Positions 34,789 through 43,376 of a stretch of DNA of 53,762 nucleotides are shown here, one piece after another. The notes under the pieces were generated by a model. That model ran no database searches. It was not told the DNA's origin and saw nothing but the letters and a program-made list of their open reading frames with translations. This DNA comes from Oscillospiraceae bacterium Zagget6 (GTDB lineage Bacteria > Bacillota > Clostridia > Oscillospirales > Oscillospiraceae). Numbering within the stretch: the stretch's first letter is position 1; the number at the start of each line of letters is the position of its first letter. Made by a program: the position numbers and the translations under genes. The stretch lies in assembly GCA_001941075.1 (NCBI GenBank), contig MSHH01000074.1, positions 1 through 53,762 on the forward strand. Direction: 5' to 3'.

Positions 34789-35807
34789 TCCTCCACCTCG
34801 AATCGCACAAAATACTCCCGCCGGGCCACCGCCACGGTGACGCCGTCACAGGCTGTTTTTTCCACCAGGAGGGGACCGCTCTCTGCCGCGAGACACGCCG
34901 CCCGGTCACAGACACTGCCCACGCCGGTGACGGAGCGGACAAAGGCAGAGCCGGAGAACGCCCCTTCCACTGCTGCCAATTCTTCCGCCGTGTAAAATCG
35001 ACAGGGAACACCCAGTCGCTCCGCCAGACAGCGGATGCCATCATCCTCCCGTTTCAGGTCAATGGACGCCAGGCAGCACACGCTCCTCAGCGCCAGCCCC
35101 CGGCGGCGGAACAGGTCGAACACCACTTCTGTCACTTGTGGTTGCGGAAGATTTTTCTTACAGCCGATTCCCACCGCCAGCACTTTGGGGTGCAGCACCA
35201 GCGTTCCGGCGGGAAAGGTCGCATCCGTCCGACAGGTGACGGCGAAGCCGGGGGTGAGCGCCCCCTCCGTCACGCCCTCCGGCAGCGGGTCATGGGAAAA
35301 CTCTGAGGTAAACCCCACTGGTTCCCCCGCCAATAACGCGGCGGAAATGGCCTTTGCCGCCGTCCGGTCTGTGATAGAGAAGCTCTGCGCCGCTGCCCAC
35401 TCGTCCACGGCAAAGCGTCCGTTCACATCAGTGGCGGTGGAGATGACCGGTGTGGCTCCGATGATTTGCGCCACCTGTCGGGCCAGCCGGTTGGCACCGC
35501 CCACGTGACCGGAGAGGACGGGGACAACGAACTGCCCCGCTTCGTCCACGGCCAAAATTGCAGGGTCAGTGAATTTATCCTGCAAATACGGCGCAATAGC
35601 ACGGACAGCAATCCCCACCGCCGAGACAAAAATGATGTCGTCCCCGGCGGCAAAATGCGCCTTCGTCCACTGAGAGAGGGAATGATACGTCTCCGTCCCC
35701 TCCCGGTGGAACTTGGGCAGCGTATAAACCTGTCCGCCCAGCGCAGACGCGATGCGGCAGGCCAGCGCCGTCCCCCGCTCTGTGAATGCGGTCAAAGCAA
35801 GGCTCAC
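34785..35807 (-). CDS. cbiG: Cobalt-precorrin-5A hydrolase
   Basis: CbiG opens the ring-A lactone and releases acetaldehyde, a step found only in the anaerobic pathway. The 340-residue protein has an N-terminal half with FVSAVGIAVRAIAPYL and the VVPVLSGHVGGANRLA motif, and a C-terminal CbiG_C domain beginning AVGIGCKKN. The GTG at 35807 overlaps the cbiF stop as GTGA and has GGAGG upstream. Confidence 0.94.
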   Translation of the reverse strand: MSLALTAFTERGTALACRIASALGGQVYTLPKFHREGTETYHSLSQWTKAHFAAGDDIIFVSAVGIAVRAIAPYLQDKFTDPAILAVDEAGQFVVPVLSGHVGGANRLARQVAQIIGATPVISTATDVNGRFAVDEWAAAQSFSITDRTAAKAISAALLAGEPVGFTSEFSHDPLPEGVTEGALTPGFAVTCRTDATFPAGTLVLHPKVLAVGIGCKKNLPQPQVTEVVFDLFRRRGLALRSVCCLASIDLKREDDGIRCLAERLGVPCRFYTAEELAAVEGAFSGSAFVRSVTGVGSVCDRAACLAAESGPLLVEKTACDGVTVAVARREYFVRFEVEE

Positions 35808-36556
35808 AGCTGCGCCTCCCGCCAACCGTGGCTGAAGGAGGGGTCGTAGAGCCGGGAACGGGCGCAGTCCCCCTCCAAAAAGCGACCCACCGTGATTAGC
35901 GCCGTCCGGCTGACGCCGTTTTTCTCGGCAGTCTCCGCCAGAGAACCCACTGTACAGTAAAATACCTTTTCATCTGGCCAGGTGGCCTTATAGACGATGG
36001 CGGCAGGGGTATCCGACGGATACCCTCCCGCCAGCAGCTCCTCCTGTACCTTCGGCATCAGTCCAGCGGAGAGGAACAGCACCATGGTCGCCTGATGGCG
36101 GGCCAAATCCCGCAGCTTTTCCCCCTCCGGGACAGGGGTTCGGCCCTCAGCGCGGGTGATAATCACCGTCTGAGAGACCTCTGGCAGGGTGTATTCCGCC
36201 CGGAGTGCCGCCGCCGCCCCGGAAAAAGCGGAGACGCCGGGTGTCACATCGTAGGGGATATTCAACCGCTCCAGAGCCTCCATCTGCTCCTGAATGGCCC
36301 CGTAGAGGGAGGGATCGCCCGTGTGAAGTCGAACTACTTCACAGTCATTCCCAACCTGTTCCATGACCGCCAGAACCTCCTCCAGCGTCATGTGGGCGGT
36401 GTTGTAAACCTGGCAGCCCACCTTTCTGCTCTCCAGCAGCGCCGGGTTCACCAGGGAACCGGCGTAAAGAATGACATCCGCCTCCGCCAGCAGCTTCGCG
36501 CCCCGGAGGGTGATTAAATCCGGTGCGCCAGGCCCTGCACCTACGAAATGAATCAT
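35804..36556 (-). CDS. cbiF: Cobalt-precorrin-4 C11-methyltransferase
   Basis: The 250-residue SAM methylase starts MIHFVGAGPGAPDLIT and contains VRLHTGDPSLYGAI and DVTPGVSAF, all typical of CbiF/CobM. It adds the C-11 methyl group. ATGA and GTGA overlaps join it to cbiD and cbiG. Confidence 0.96.
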   Translation of the reverse strand: MIHFVGAGPGAPDLITLRGAKLLAEADVILYAGSLVNPALLESRKVGCQVYNTAHMTLEEVLAVMEQVGNDCEVVRLHTGDPSLYGAIQEQMEALERLNIPYDVTPGVSAFSGAAAALRAEYTLPEVSQTVIITRAEGRTPVPEGEKLRDLARHQATMVLFLSAGLMPKVQEELLAGGYPSDTPAAIVYKATWPDEKVFYCTVGSLAETAEKNGVSRTALITVGRFLEGDCARSRLYDPSFSHGWREAQL

Positions 36557-37704
36557 GGTTCCCGTTCCCCCTTCCTGTGGAGAGCCAGCAGCTCCGCCGC
36601 GCCCTCTGTCTCGCCCAAAACACCGTGTTGGTTGGTGAACAGCACCGCCTCCACCCGCAGGGTCTCCCCTGCCCGGCGGCGGAGCTGGCGCGAAAGCGCG
36701 TCCATCACGCTGTCCATTGTCTCAGTCAGCAGACTGGCATCTCGCAACACTGAAATTGCAGCTTCTGTTGTGACAGCTTGCAAAATGGCGCGTACTGTCT
36801 CCTGCCCTGCACCGCATAGGGCGGCGTGGGCCGCCAGGGTCTCCATGCGGCAGTCCGCCACCCGGGAGTGGGTGTTCATCACCCCGGCGGCGCACTTCAC
36901 CAGCTTGCCCAGGTGTCCCACCAGCAGGAGGGAACGGAACCCCTTTGCGGCAGCGTAATCCAGCGTATCTCCAATGTAGTTGGAACACTGGACGCTCTGC
37001 GACAGGTCCAGCCCCAAAACATCCCTGGCGAAGTCCGCCCCGTAGTTCCCCGGAGAGACCAACAGGTCGAGGGTCCCCTCTGCCCGGCGTACATCCAGCT
37101 CCGCATGGATGGAGGCCACCAGCGCCGCCTCGCTCATGGGCCGAACGATGCCGGAGGTCCCCAGCACCGACAGCCCGCCCTCGATGCCCAGCCGGGGGTT
37201 GAAGGTCTTTTTCGCCAATGCCCGTCCCTGGGGGATAGAGATGACCGCCCGCAGGCCGCAGGAGGCCCCCACCGCCTGAAGCGCCGACTCTAACTGTTCC
37301 GTTATCATTCGCCGGGGAACGCTATTGATGGCTGCCGCGCCAGGGGGTTGATCCAGGCCGGGCCGGGTCACTCGGCCTACGCCCTCTCCCCCGTCAATGG
37401 TCACGCCGGGAACCTCGGTGCGCTCCACCGTCGCCCAGACCAACACACCGTTGGTGATGTCCGGGTCGTCCCCGGCGTCCTTGCGAACGGCGCAGCGGGC
37501 GCAGCCCTCCAGCAGTCGGGCTTCCTCCACCTCCACCTCTACGGTGAGGCCGGAGGGAGTTTCCACCCGCAGGAGGTCGGGGGCCACGCCAGTCAGCAGC
37601 AACTCTGCCGCGCCACGGGCGGCGGCGGCGGCGCAGGTGCCGGTGGTGTAACCGCAGCGCAGACGCTGCCCGCCCACCTGTATGTAGTGTTCCAATTTCT
37701 GCAC
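36553..37704 (-). CDS. cbiD: Cobalt-precorrin-5B C1-methyltransferase
   Basis: CbiD methylates C-1 in the anaerobic route. The N-terminus has RCGYTTGTCAAAAA, the family signature, and the chain is 383 residues. I prefer the GTG at 37704, which has an AAGGGGG Shine-Dalgarno and begins just ahead of the conserved part. An ATG seven codons earlier (37725) would lie only about 15 nt from the predicted transcript start. It is the first gene of the operon. Confidence 0.93.
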   Translation of the reverse strand: MQKLEHYIQVGGQRLRCGYTTGTCAAAAARGAAELLLTGVAPDLLRVETPSGLTVEVEVEEARLLEGCARCAVRKDAGDDPDITNGVLVWATVERTEVPGVTIDGGEGVGRVTRPGLDQPPGAAAINSVPRRMITEQLESALQAVGASCGLRAVISIPQGRALAKKTFNPRLGIEGGLSVLGTSGIVRPMSEAALVASIHAELDVRRAEGTLDLLVSPGNYGADFARDVLGLDLSQSVQCSNYIGDTLDYAAAKGFRSLLLVGHLGKLVKCAAGVMNTHSRVADCRMETLAAHAALCGAGQETVRAILQAVTTEAAISVLRDASLLTETMDSVMDALSRQLRRRAGETLRVEAVLFTNQHGVLGETEGAAELLALHRKGEREP

Positions 37705-37746
37705 AGCAACGCCCCCTTCCCGCATGGTGGTGATACAACAGACATT

Positions 37747-37775
37747 ATTATACCCAATTCTCTCCCTGCCCGCAA
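37747..37775 (-). promoter_or_regulatory. Promoter of the cobalamin operon
   Basis: A perfect -10 TATAAT (37747-37752) and a -35 TTGCGG (37770-37775) are spaced 17 nt apart. The expected start near 37740 leaves about 36 nt before the cbiD GTG. That is far too short for a cobalamin riboswitch. Confidence 0.8.
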
Positions 37776-37785
37776 GAGGGTTTCC

Positions 37786-37833
37786 TAAAACAAACCGCCC
37801 CTCCCCGGCGGGTGGTCGCGGGAAGGGGCGGAA
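37786..37833 (-). terminator. Intrinsic terminator of dnaG-rpoD
   Basis: GC-rich arms at 37795-37806 and 37820-37831, flanked by AAACC/GGTTT pairs, form a long stem with one internal mismatch. On the minus strand the stem is followed by TTTGTTTT. It lies just after the rpoD stop and directly before the cobalamin promoter. Confidence 0.85.
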
Positions 37834-37844
37834 AGGTTTGCTTC

Positions 37845-39098
37845 TCAGCTCAAAAAGTCTTTCAGCTTTTTGGAGCGGCTGGGGTGGCGCAGCTTGCGCA
37901 GGGCCTTGGCCTCGATCTGGCGGATGCGCTCACGGGTGACGTGGAACTGCTTGCCCACTTCCTCCAAGGTGCGGGTACGGCCATCCTCAATGCCAAAGCG
38001 CAGCTTGAGCACCATCTCCTCTCTGGGGGTCAGGGTGGAGAGCACCTCCACCAGCTGCTCTTTCAGCAGGGTGAAGGACGCGGCCTCGGAGGGTTCGCTG
38101 GCGTCCTCGTCGGGGATGAAGTCGCCCAGATGGGAGTCCTCCTCCTCGCCAATAGGGGTCTCCAGCGACACCGGTTCCTGGGCGATTTTCAGAATCTCCC
38201 GGACCTTGTCCACCGGCATATTCATCTCCTCGGCGATCTCCTCCGGGGTGGGGTCGTGGCCCAGTTCCTGGAGCAGCTGCCGGGAGACGCGGATGACCTT
38301 GTTGATGGTCTCCACCATATGGACCGGGATGCGGATGGTACGGGCCTGGTCCGCAATGGCCCGGGTGATGGCCTGCCGGATCCACCAGGTCGCGTAGGTG
38401 GAGAACTTGTAGCCCTTGGTGTAGTCGAACTTTTCCGCCGCTTTCAGCAGGCCCAGGTTGCCCTCCTGAATCAGGTCCAGAAACAGCATCCCCCGGCCCA
38501 CGTAGCGCTTGGCGATGGAGACCACCAGGCGCAGGTTGGCCTCAGACAGGCTCTGTTTGCACTGCTCACCCTTTTTGATGGTCTTTTCCAGCTCCGCCAC
38601 CACATCGGGAGGCAACTCCTCGCCGTTCTTCTTGGCTTCATCCAGAATAGCCTGGGCTTCGAACCCGGCGCTCATGCCCTTGGCCAGCTCAGTCTCCTGT
38701 TCAGGTGTCAGCAGCGGCACCTTGCCGATCTCTTTCAGGTACATCCGCACCGGGTCGTCGATGCCGAAGTTGTCCACCAGCGTGTTGGGGTCTACCACCT
38801 CTTCCTCGGAGATGTCCTTGATTTCCTCTTCGGTGGGTTCGGCAGCGTCCACATCCACGATGTCCTCATCGGCCACCAGGTCAATGCTGGAATTTTCGCA
38901 GATCTCATAGAATTTATCCAACACCTCGCTGTCCAGATCCACCCCGTCCAGCTCCATCATTTCCGCCGCCGTCAGTCGGCCCTTCTTTTTGCCCCGCTCG
39001 ATCAGCTCGTTGAGCTTGTCCGCACCGGGAACGCCGTCAGGGATGCGGTTGTTCTTGTCCTCAGCCTTGGGAGGCGCAATCTTTTTCTTTTCGCTCAT
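37845..39098 (-). CDS. rpoD: RNA polymerase primary sigma factor
   Basis: The 417-residue sigma-A type factor has region 1.2 ([17 protein letters not shown]) and region 2 with the -10 recognition helix ([17 protein letters not shown]). Region 3 follows, and region 4 has the -35 helix-turn-helix ([20 protein letters not shown]). The N-terminal region is acidic and low in complexity. The ATG overlaps the dnaG stop (ATGA), as in the macromolecular-synthesis operon of Firmicutes. Confidence 0.98.
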   Translation of the reverse strand: MSEKKKIAPPKAEDKNNRIPDGVPGADKLNELIERGKKKGRLTAAEMMELDGVDLDSEVLDKFYEICENSSIDLVADEDIVDVDAAEPTEEEIKDISEEEVVDPNTLVDNFGIDDPVRMYLKEIGKVPLLTPEQETELAKGMSAGFEAQAILDEAKKNGEELPPDVVAELEKTIKKGEQCKQSLSEANLRLVVSIAKRYVGRGMLFLDLIQEGNLGLLKAAEKFDYTKGYKFSTYATWWIRQAITRAIADQARTIRIPVHMVETINKVIRVSRQLLQELGHDPTPEEIAEEMNMPVDKVREILKIAQEPVSLETPIGEEEDSHLGDFIPDEDASEPSEAASFTLLKEQLVEVLSTLTPREEMVLKLRFGIEDGRTRTLEEVGKQFHVTRERIRQIEAKALRKLRHPSRSKKLKDFLS

Positions 39099-40837
39099 TT
39101 TGGTTCCTCCATCGTTTTTCTTTGGATGACCGCCAATAGGTCGCTGTCATCGGCGACCTGGCGCTTGACACATTCACTCTGAATGGTTTTGATGTAATCA
39201 GCCAGCGCCCGTTCGTTGTTGGCGCGGGTCTGGGGTTGCTGCATGATTTTGGTCAGGTGGCTGATCTCCTCCGGGGCCAGCAGCGCGGTCAGGTTGTCCA
39301 GTGTGCTGCTTTTGCCCTCCTGCCACCGCTCCCGCAGGATGCCGTAGACCCGGCCCAGCAGGTCTGAGGAGAACTGTTCCGGGCTGAGGTCGTCCGCCAG
39401 GGCCAGCAGATCGCCGTCCACCAGCACCAGGGCGATAACGCCCTCCTCCGCCATGGCGGAGCGCATATTCTGGTAGCGGAGCTTACGCTCCTCCGGCTGG
39501 AGGTTGGCGGTGGGGGTCATGGCCCGCCGCTCCTCCCGGCGGCGCTGCTGCCAGCTGGAGCGTTTGCGCTGCCGTGTCACCTCGTCGTCCATGGCCTTCC
39601 GGTCCACCCCGGCGGCGGCGGCGGCCCGTCCGCCGTAAATCTCCCGCTCCACTGGGCTGGAGAGCTGGGCAATCAGCCGGGCGGCCTCCTGGAGGTACTC
39701 CACCTTCTGGCTGTCCTCGGTCAGGTCGTACTTCTTTTGAATCTGGAGCAGCCGGTACTCCACCTGACCCTCCGAGCCGTCCAGCAGCTTCTGGAAGGCG
39801 GCCCGGCCATATTTTTTGATGAACTCATCCGGGTCCTTGGCCCCGGTGACGTTCAGCACCCGGACCTCCAGCCCCACCCGGCTCAGGATGCCGATGGCCC
39901 GCTGCGCCGCAGCCACGCCTGCCGCGTCGCCGTCGTAGGCCAGCACCACCTCTTTGGTGTATTTGGCCATCAGTCGGGCGTGGTCCTCGGTCAGGGAGGT
40001 GCCCAGGGAGGCCACTGCGCAGTCAAACCCGCCCTGGTGGAGGGAGATGGTGTCCATATACCCCTCGGTCAGAATCAGCCGCCCCGCCTTGGACTTTTTG
40101 GCGATGTTCATGGCAAAGAGGTTCTTGCTCTTGTTGTAGACAGGGGTGTCCGGCGAGTTCAGGTATTTTGGCTTGGTGTCGTCCAGCACCCGGCCCCCGA
40201 AGCCGATGACGTTGCCCCGCAGGTCGATAATGGGGAAGATGACCCGGCCCCGAAACCGGTCGTAGATATTGCCCTTTTGGTTTGCCACCACAAGCCCCGC
40301 GTCCAGCAGGTCTTTTTTGCTGTACCCCTTCTCTCCCATGGCCTTGATGAGGGCGTCCCACTGGTTGAAGGCGTAGCCCATGCCGAAGTTGGTGATGGTC
40401 CGTCGGGAAAGCCCCCGGTCAGACAGGTAGCGCTGGGCGTTCTCCGCCTGGGGGCTGCTCAGGTTCTGGTTGAAGTATCGCGCCGCCTCCCGGTTCAGGG
40501 CGTAAAGCCGCTCCCGCTGCTTCTGGCGGCCCCGGTCCTCGTCGGCTTCGGGCATTTGCAGCCCCGCGCGCTGGGCCAAAATCGCCACCGCGTCCACAAA
40601 ACCGGCGCCTTCCTCCTCCATGACGAAGCTGATGGCTCCGCCTCCCTTGTGACAGCCGAAGCAGTAGTACATTTGCTTGTCCGGGGAGATGCAGAAGGAG
40701 GGAGTCTTTTCGCTGTGGAAGGGGCAACAGGCCCAGTACCGGCTGCCTTTCTTTTGCAGCTGGACATAGCTGGAGACCAGATCAACGATGTCGGTGCGGG
40801 CGTTGACCTCGTCCAAAAACGAGTCTGGAATTGCCAT
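39095..40837 (-). CDS. dnaG: DNA primase
   Basis: The 580-residue primase has the CHC2 zinc finger near the start ([12 protein letters not shown] followed by [10 protein letters not shown]). The Toprim catalytic domain contains ILTEGYMD and LAYDGDAAG, and the C-terminal region binds helicase. I chose the ATG at 40837, with GGAGG upstream and the [11 protein letters not shown] start. The frame is open about 25 codons further upstream without a better site. Confidence 0.97.
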   Translation of the reverse strand: MAIPDSFLDEVNARTDIVDLVSSYVQLQKKGSRYWACCPFHSEKTPSFCISPDKQMYYCFGCHKGGGAISFVMEEEGAGFVDAVAILAQRAGLQMPEADEDRGRQKQRERLYALNREAARYFNQNLSSPQAENAQRYLSDRGLSRRTITNFGMGYAFNQWDALIKAMGEKGYSKKDLLDAGLVVANQKGNIYDRFRGRVIFPIIDLRGNVIGFGGRVLDDTKPKYLNSPDTPVYNKSKNLFAMNIAKKSKAGRLILTEGYMDTISLHQGGFDCAVASLGTSLTEDHARLMAKYTKEVVLAYDGDAAGVAAAQRAIGILSRVGLEVRVLNVTGAKDPDEFIKKYGRAAFQKLLDGSEGQVEYRLLQIQKKYDLTEDSQKVEYLQEAARLIAQLSSPVEREIYGGRAAAAAGVDRKAMDDEVTRQRKRSSWQQRRREERRAMTPTANLQPEERKLRYQNMRSAMAEEGVIALVLVDGDLLALADDLSPEQFSSDLLGRVYGILRERWQEGKSSTLDNLTALLAPEEISHLTKIMQQPQTRANNERALADYIKTIQSECVKRQVADDSDLLAVIQRKTMEEPK

Positions 40838-40917
40838 CGTTTCCCCTCCTCTCCAAACCGTGCGCCGCAAGGTGAGACCGGGCGGCAAAAACGCCAGATT
40901 TCCCCTTGACAAATGGG

Positions 40918-40947
40918 ATTTTACCCTTCTAGTTTAATAATACGCAA
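40918..40947 (-). promoter_or_regulatory. Probable promoter of dnaG-rpoD
   Basis: A -10 TAAAAT (40918-40923) and a -35 TTGCGT (40942-40947) are separated by 18 nt. The leader to the dnaG ATG would be about 75 nt. Confidence 0.55.
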
Positions 40948-41006
40948 ACAAAGGCGAAAATTCCTCTTTTCTGCGGAAGAATTTTGTTAAATTTTTGTGA
41001 ACGGAC

Positions 41007-41052
41007 AGAAAGAGGAAACGCCCGCCCGTCAAACGGCGCATTTCCTCTTTCT
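41007..41052 (-). terminator. Long hairpin after mgtE
   Basis: Twelve-base perfect arms AGAAAGAGGAAA and TTTCCTCTTTCT enclose an inner GC-rich stem. The hairpin lies 28 nt beyond the mgtE stop. The T-tract is not continuous, so termination is likely but not certain. Confidence 0.65.
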
Positions 41053-41079
41053 GCATATGATATTTTCAGAAACAGAGCC

Positions 41080-42450
41080 TTAGAACCCCAGCGCGGCGCT
41101 GGCCAGCTGGAAGTAGATGAGCAGCGACACCGCGTCCACCAGGGTGGTGATGAAGGGAGAGGCCATCACTGCCGGGTCGAAGCCCAGCCGGTCAGCCAGC
41201 ATGGGCAGGGTACAACCAATGCACTTGGCGCAGATGATGGTCAGCATCAGCGTGGCGCAGACCACCGCGTCCACCATCAGGGTGATCCCCTCCCGGCCCA
41301 TGAGCATTTTGTCCACCACAAGAATCTTGACGAAGTTGACACAGGCCAAGGTGAAACCGCACAGCACCGCCACGCGAATTTCCTTCCAGATGACCCGAAA
41401 CAGGTCGTCAAACTCAATTTCCTTCAGGGACAGACCGCGGATGACCGACACCGACGCCTGGGAGCCGGAGTTGCCGCCGGTGTCCATCAGCATGGGGATG
41501 AAGCCGGTCAGCACCGTACAGACCGCCAGCGCATCCTCGAAGCTGTCGATGATGGCCCCGGTGAAGGTGGCGGAGATCATCAGCAGCATCAGCCAGGGGA
41601 TACGGGCTTTCCAGGTGTCAAACACGCTGGTTTTCAGGTAGGCCCGCTCCGAGGGCAGCATAGCCGCCATCTTTTCCATGTCCTCCGTGGCCTCTTGCTG
41701 CATAACGTCCACTGCGTCGTCCACGGTGATGAGGCCCACCAGACGGTCCTCGGTGTCCACCACCGCCAGAGAGAGCAGGTCGTACTTTTTCATCAGGTTG
41801 GCGGCGTCTTCCTGGTCGTCAGTGGTGACGCAGCTGATGACGTTCACGTCCATCAGCTCCTCGATGGGAACCTCGTAGCCGTGCATCAGCAGGTCCTTCA
41901 CCGTGACCACGCCCTCCAGGTGCCGCTCCGCGTCGGTGACATAAAGGACGTAAATGGTCTCCTTATCCTGCCCGTGAGCGCGGATATAGTCGAAGGACTG
42001 GCTGACCGTCATCCCCCGTTTCAGGGAGATGTATTCCGCCGTCATAATGCTCCCGGCGGAGTTTTCCGGGTAGTTCAAAAACTGGTTGATGGTTTTGCGG
42101 GTCTCCGGGGTGGCGTTTTCCAGCACCCGGCGGACCACAGAGGCGGGGAGCTCTTCCAGCATGTCCACCACGTCGTCCATGTAGAGGTCCTCTACGATGG
42201 TCTGTAACTCCTTGTCCGTGATGGCCAGGATGATCTCCTTTTGAATTTCCACCGGCAGGAACGCGAACACGTCCGATGCCGTGGACTTGGGGAGCATTCG
42301 GAACACCAAAACGGACTGCTGCATGGGCAGCTCCTCCAGGAACTCCGCCACGTCCGCCTCATTCATCCGTTCCAGCAGGAATTTCAGCTTGCGAAACTCC
42401 TTGTCCTTGACAAGCTCTTTCAGCTCCTCCATGTTGATTTCGATGTTCAT
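41080..42450 (-). CDS. mgtE: Magnesium transporter MgtE
   Basis: MgtE is a gated magnesium channel of the inner membrane. The 456 residues comprise a superhelical N-domain (about 1-130), two CBS domains (about 135-260) that sense cytosolic magnesium, and about five membrane helices. GFIPMLMDTGGNSGSQ and a pore Asp lie in the membrane part. The ATG at 42450 has AAGGAGG 9 nt upstream. The leader is about 234 nt, structured, and contains a short ORF. Confidence 0.96.
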   Translation of the reverse strand: MNIEINMEELKELVKDKEFRKLKFLLERMNEADVAEFLEELPMQQSVLVFRMLPKSTASDVFAFLPVEIQKEIILAITDKELQTIVEDLYMDDVVDMLEELPASVVRRVLENATPETRKTINQFLNYPENSAGSIMTAEYISLKRGMTVSQSFDYIRAHGQDKETIYVLYVTDAERHLEGVVTVKDLLMHGYEVPIEELMDVNVISCVTTDDQEDAANLMKKYDLLSLAVVDTEDRLVGLITVDDAVDVMQQEATEDMEKMAAMLPSERAYLKTSVFDTWKARIPWLMLLMISATFTGAIIDSFEDALAVCTVLTGFIPMLMDTGGNSGSQASVSVIRGLSLKEIEFDDLFRVIWKEIRVAVLCGFTLACVNFVKILVVDKMLMGREGITLMVDAVVCATLMLTIICAKCIGCTLPMLADRLGFDPAVMASPFITTLVDAVSLLIYFQLASAALGF

Positions 42451-42459
42451 TGGGAACTA

Positions 42460-42540
42460 CCTCCTTCTTACTAGTAAGTCGGGAGGCAGAACTGCGCACT
42501 ACACTCGCAGAACCGACGGTCTCACAGGAGGGTGAGACCG
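42460..42540 (-). promoter_or_regulatory. Structured mgtE leader: hairpin with anti-SD loop plus palindrome
   Basis: A perfect 9-bp stem (CGGTCTCAC/GTGAGACCG, 42517-42540) presents the loop CCTCCT (42526-42531), which is complementary to the mgtE Shine-Dalgarno AGGAGG (42460-42465). A 12-base palindrome CTTACTAGTAAG (42468-42479) sits just before that Shine-Dalgarno. The layout could let loop and ribosome site pair. I found no match to the M-box consensus. Confidence 0.55.
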
Positions 42541-42615
42541 GTGGATAACAGGGACCCATAAGGGCACCGGAGCGTCATTGCCATCAGCTCTGCGACTTCG
42601 ACCGCCTGCGTCCAT
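42499..42615 (-). CDS. Putative 38-codon leader ORF of mgtE
   Basis: The ATG at 42615 opens a 38-residue frame with AAGGAG 11 nt upstream. It is rich in Pro and Arg, with a PVPLWVPVIHRSHPPVRP stretch, and ends inside the leader before mgtE. In-frame ATGs also exist at 42636 and 42642. A different frame from 42626 gives a 34-residue alternative. Proline-rich leader peptides sense magnesium in enterobacterial mgt genes. Here the idea is an inference, and the ORF may be chance. Confidence 0.3.
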   Translation of the reverse strand: MDAGGRSRRADGNDAPVPLWVPVIHRSHPPVRPSVLRV

Positions 42616-42690
42616 TCCTGTCTCATCTCCTTTCATACTCATCGTCTGGAAAAGGCGCAAAAATACCGGGGACGTTTTATCCCCTATGGT

Positions 42691-42719
42691 ATTTTACTCG
42701 TTTCCCGAAGAAATTGCAA
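42691..42719 (-). promoter_or_regulatory. Promoter of mgtE
   Basis: A -35 TTGCAA (42714-42719) and -10 TAAAAT (42691-42696) are spaced 17 nt. The predicted transcript begins with a GGGGA/TCCCC hairpin near its 5' end (about 42667-42684). Confidence 0.75.
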
Positions 42720-42771
42720 CCACAAAAAACGGAAATTTCTAAAGTCATCATCCACCCAGTCAAGGTCTGCC

Positions 42772-42801
42772 TTGCCTGCCCCCGCTGAGCCGTGTTATAC
42801 T
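42772..42801 (+). promoter_or_regulatory. Promoter of the MmcQ/YjbR gene
   Basis: A -35 TTGCCT (42772-42777) and -10 TATACT (42796-42801) are spaced 18 nt, about 30 nt before the start codon. Confidence 0.6.
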
Positions 42802-42832
42802 GTGGTATCTCAACCATTCAGAGGAGGCCATT

Positions 42833-43207
42833 ATGGATCGGCAGACCATTTTTCAGTATGTGAAACAGCAGTACGGAACGGAACCGGAATATTTGTGGCT
42901 GAAATATCCTTCCTACGCCGTTTTGCGCCGCCAGGACAACCAGAAATGGTATGGCATTGTGATGGATGTTCCGCGAGAGAAGCTGGGCTTGCCGGGCACA
43001 GATGTCGTGGACATTCTGGACGTGAAGTGTGAGCCGATGTTTGCCGACCTGCTGCGGCAGTCCCCCGGTTTCTTCCCCGGCTATCACATGAATAAGAAAA
43101 CCTGGATCAGTATCCTGCTGGACGGCACAGTATCGGACGAGCGCATTTTCGATTTGTTGGATGCCAGTTTTCAGGCGACGGCAGACAAACGGAAACAAGC
43201 AAAGTAA
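42833..43207 (+). CDS. MmcQ/YjbR family protein
   Basis: The 124-residue protein fits the small MmcQ/YjbR (CyaY-like fold) family, shown by a YPSYAVLRR segment, KWYGIVMDV and the FPGYHMNKKTWISILLDG region typical of it. Members are often called DNA-binding, but their role is unsettled. GAGGAGG lies upstream of the ATG. It appears monocistronic, divergent from mgtE. Confidence 0.85.
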   Translation: MDRQTIFQYVKQQYGTEPEYLWLKYPSYAVLRRQDNQKWYGIVMDVPREKLGLPGTDVVDILDVKCEPMFADLLRQSPGFFPGYHMNKKTWISILLDGTVSDERIFDLLDASFQATADKRKQAK

Positions 43208-43277
43208 GGTATCTCTTCCCTGTTCTTTCGGAAATTCTGCACAAAGACGCAAAGATTTTACCGGATTTTTTGTAAAA

Positions 43278-43312
43278 GTTCGCTTGCGAACAGAAATTGT
43301 CTCATGTATAAT
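43278..43312 (+). promoter_or_regulatory. Promoter of the GH79-like gene with overlapping palindrome
   Basis: A perfect -10 TATAAT (43307-43312) and -35 TTGCGA (43284-43289) are 17 nt apart. A 14-base inverted repeat GTTCGC-TT-GCGAAC (43278-43291) covers the -35 box and is a good candidate operator for an unknown repressor. Confidence 0.75.
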
Positions 43313-43376
43313 AATACATAAGAGAGCGCTGCTCCTATGCGGCGCAACAGGCATGACGCGATGAAAGGAGCGTTTT

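Noticed and set aside
37704-37845. Cobalamin riboswitch upstream of cbiD
   Set aside because: The space is taken by the rpoD terminator and a promoter. No B12-box-like sequence or room for the aptamer was found.
37812-39182. 456-codon plus-strand frame opposite rpoD
   Set aside because: The rpoD protein on the minus strand is unmistakable. The opposite frame is a GC-driven shadow with no recognisable domain.
42451-42690. M-box magnesium riboswitch upstream of mgtE
   Set aside because: The conserved GTTAGGTGAGGCTCCT-like core and its partner elements were not seen. The leader is reported as an unassigned structure instead.
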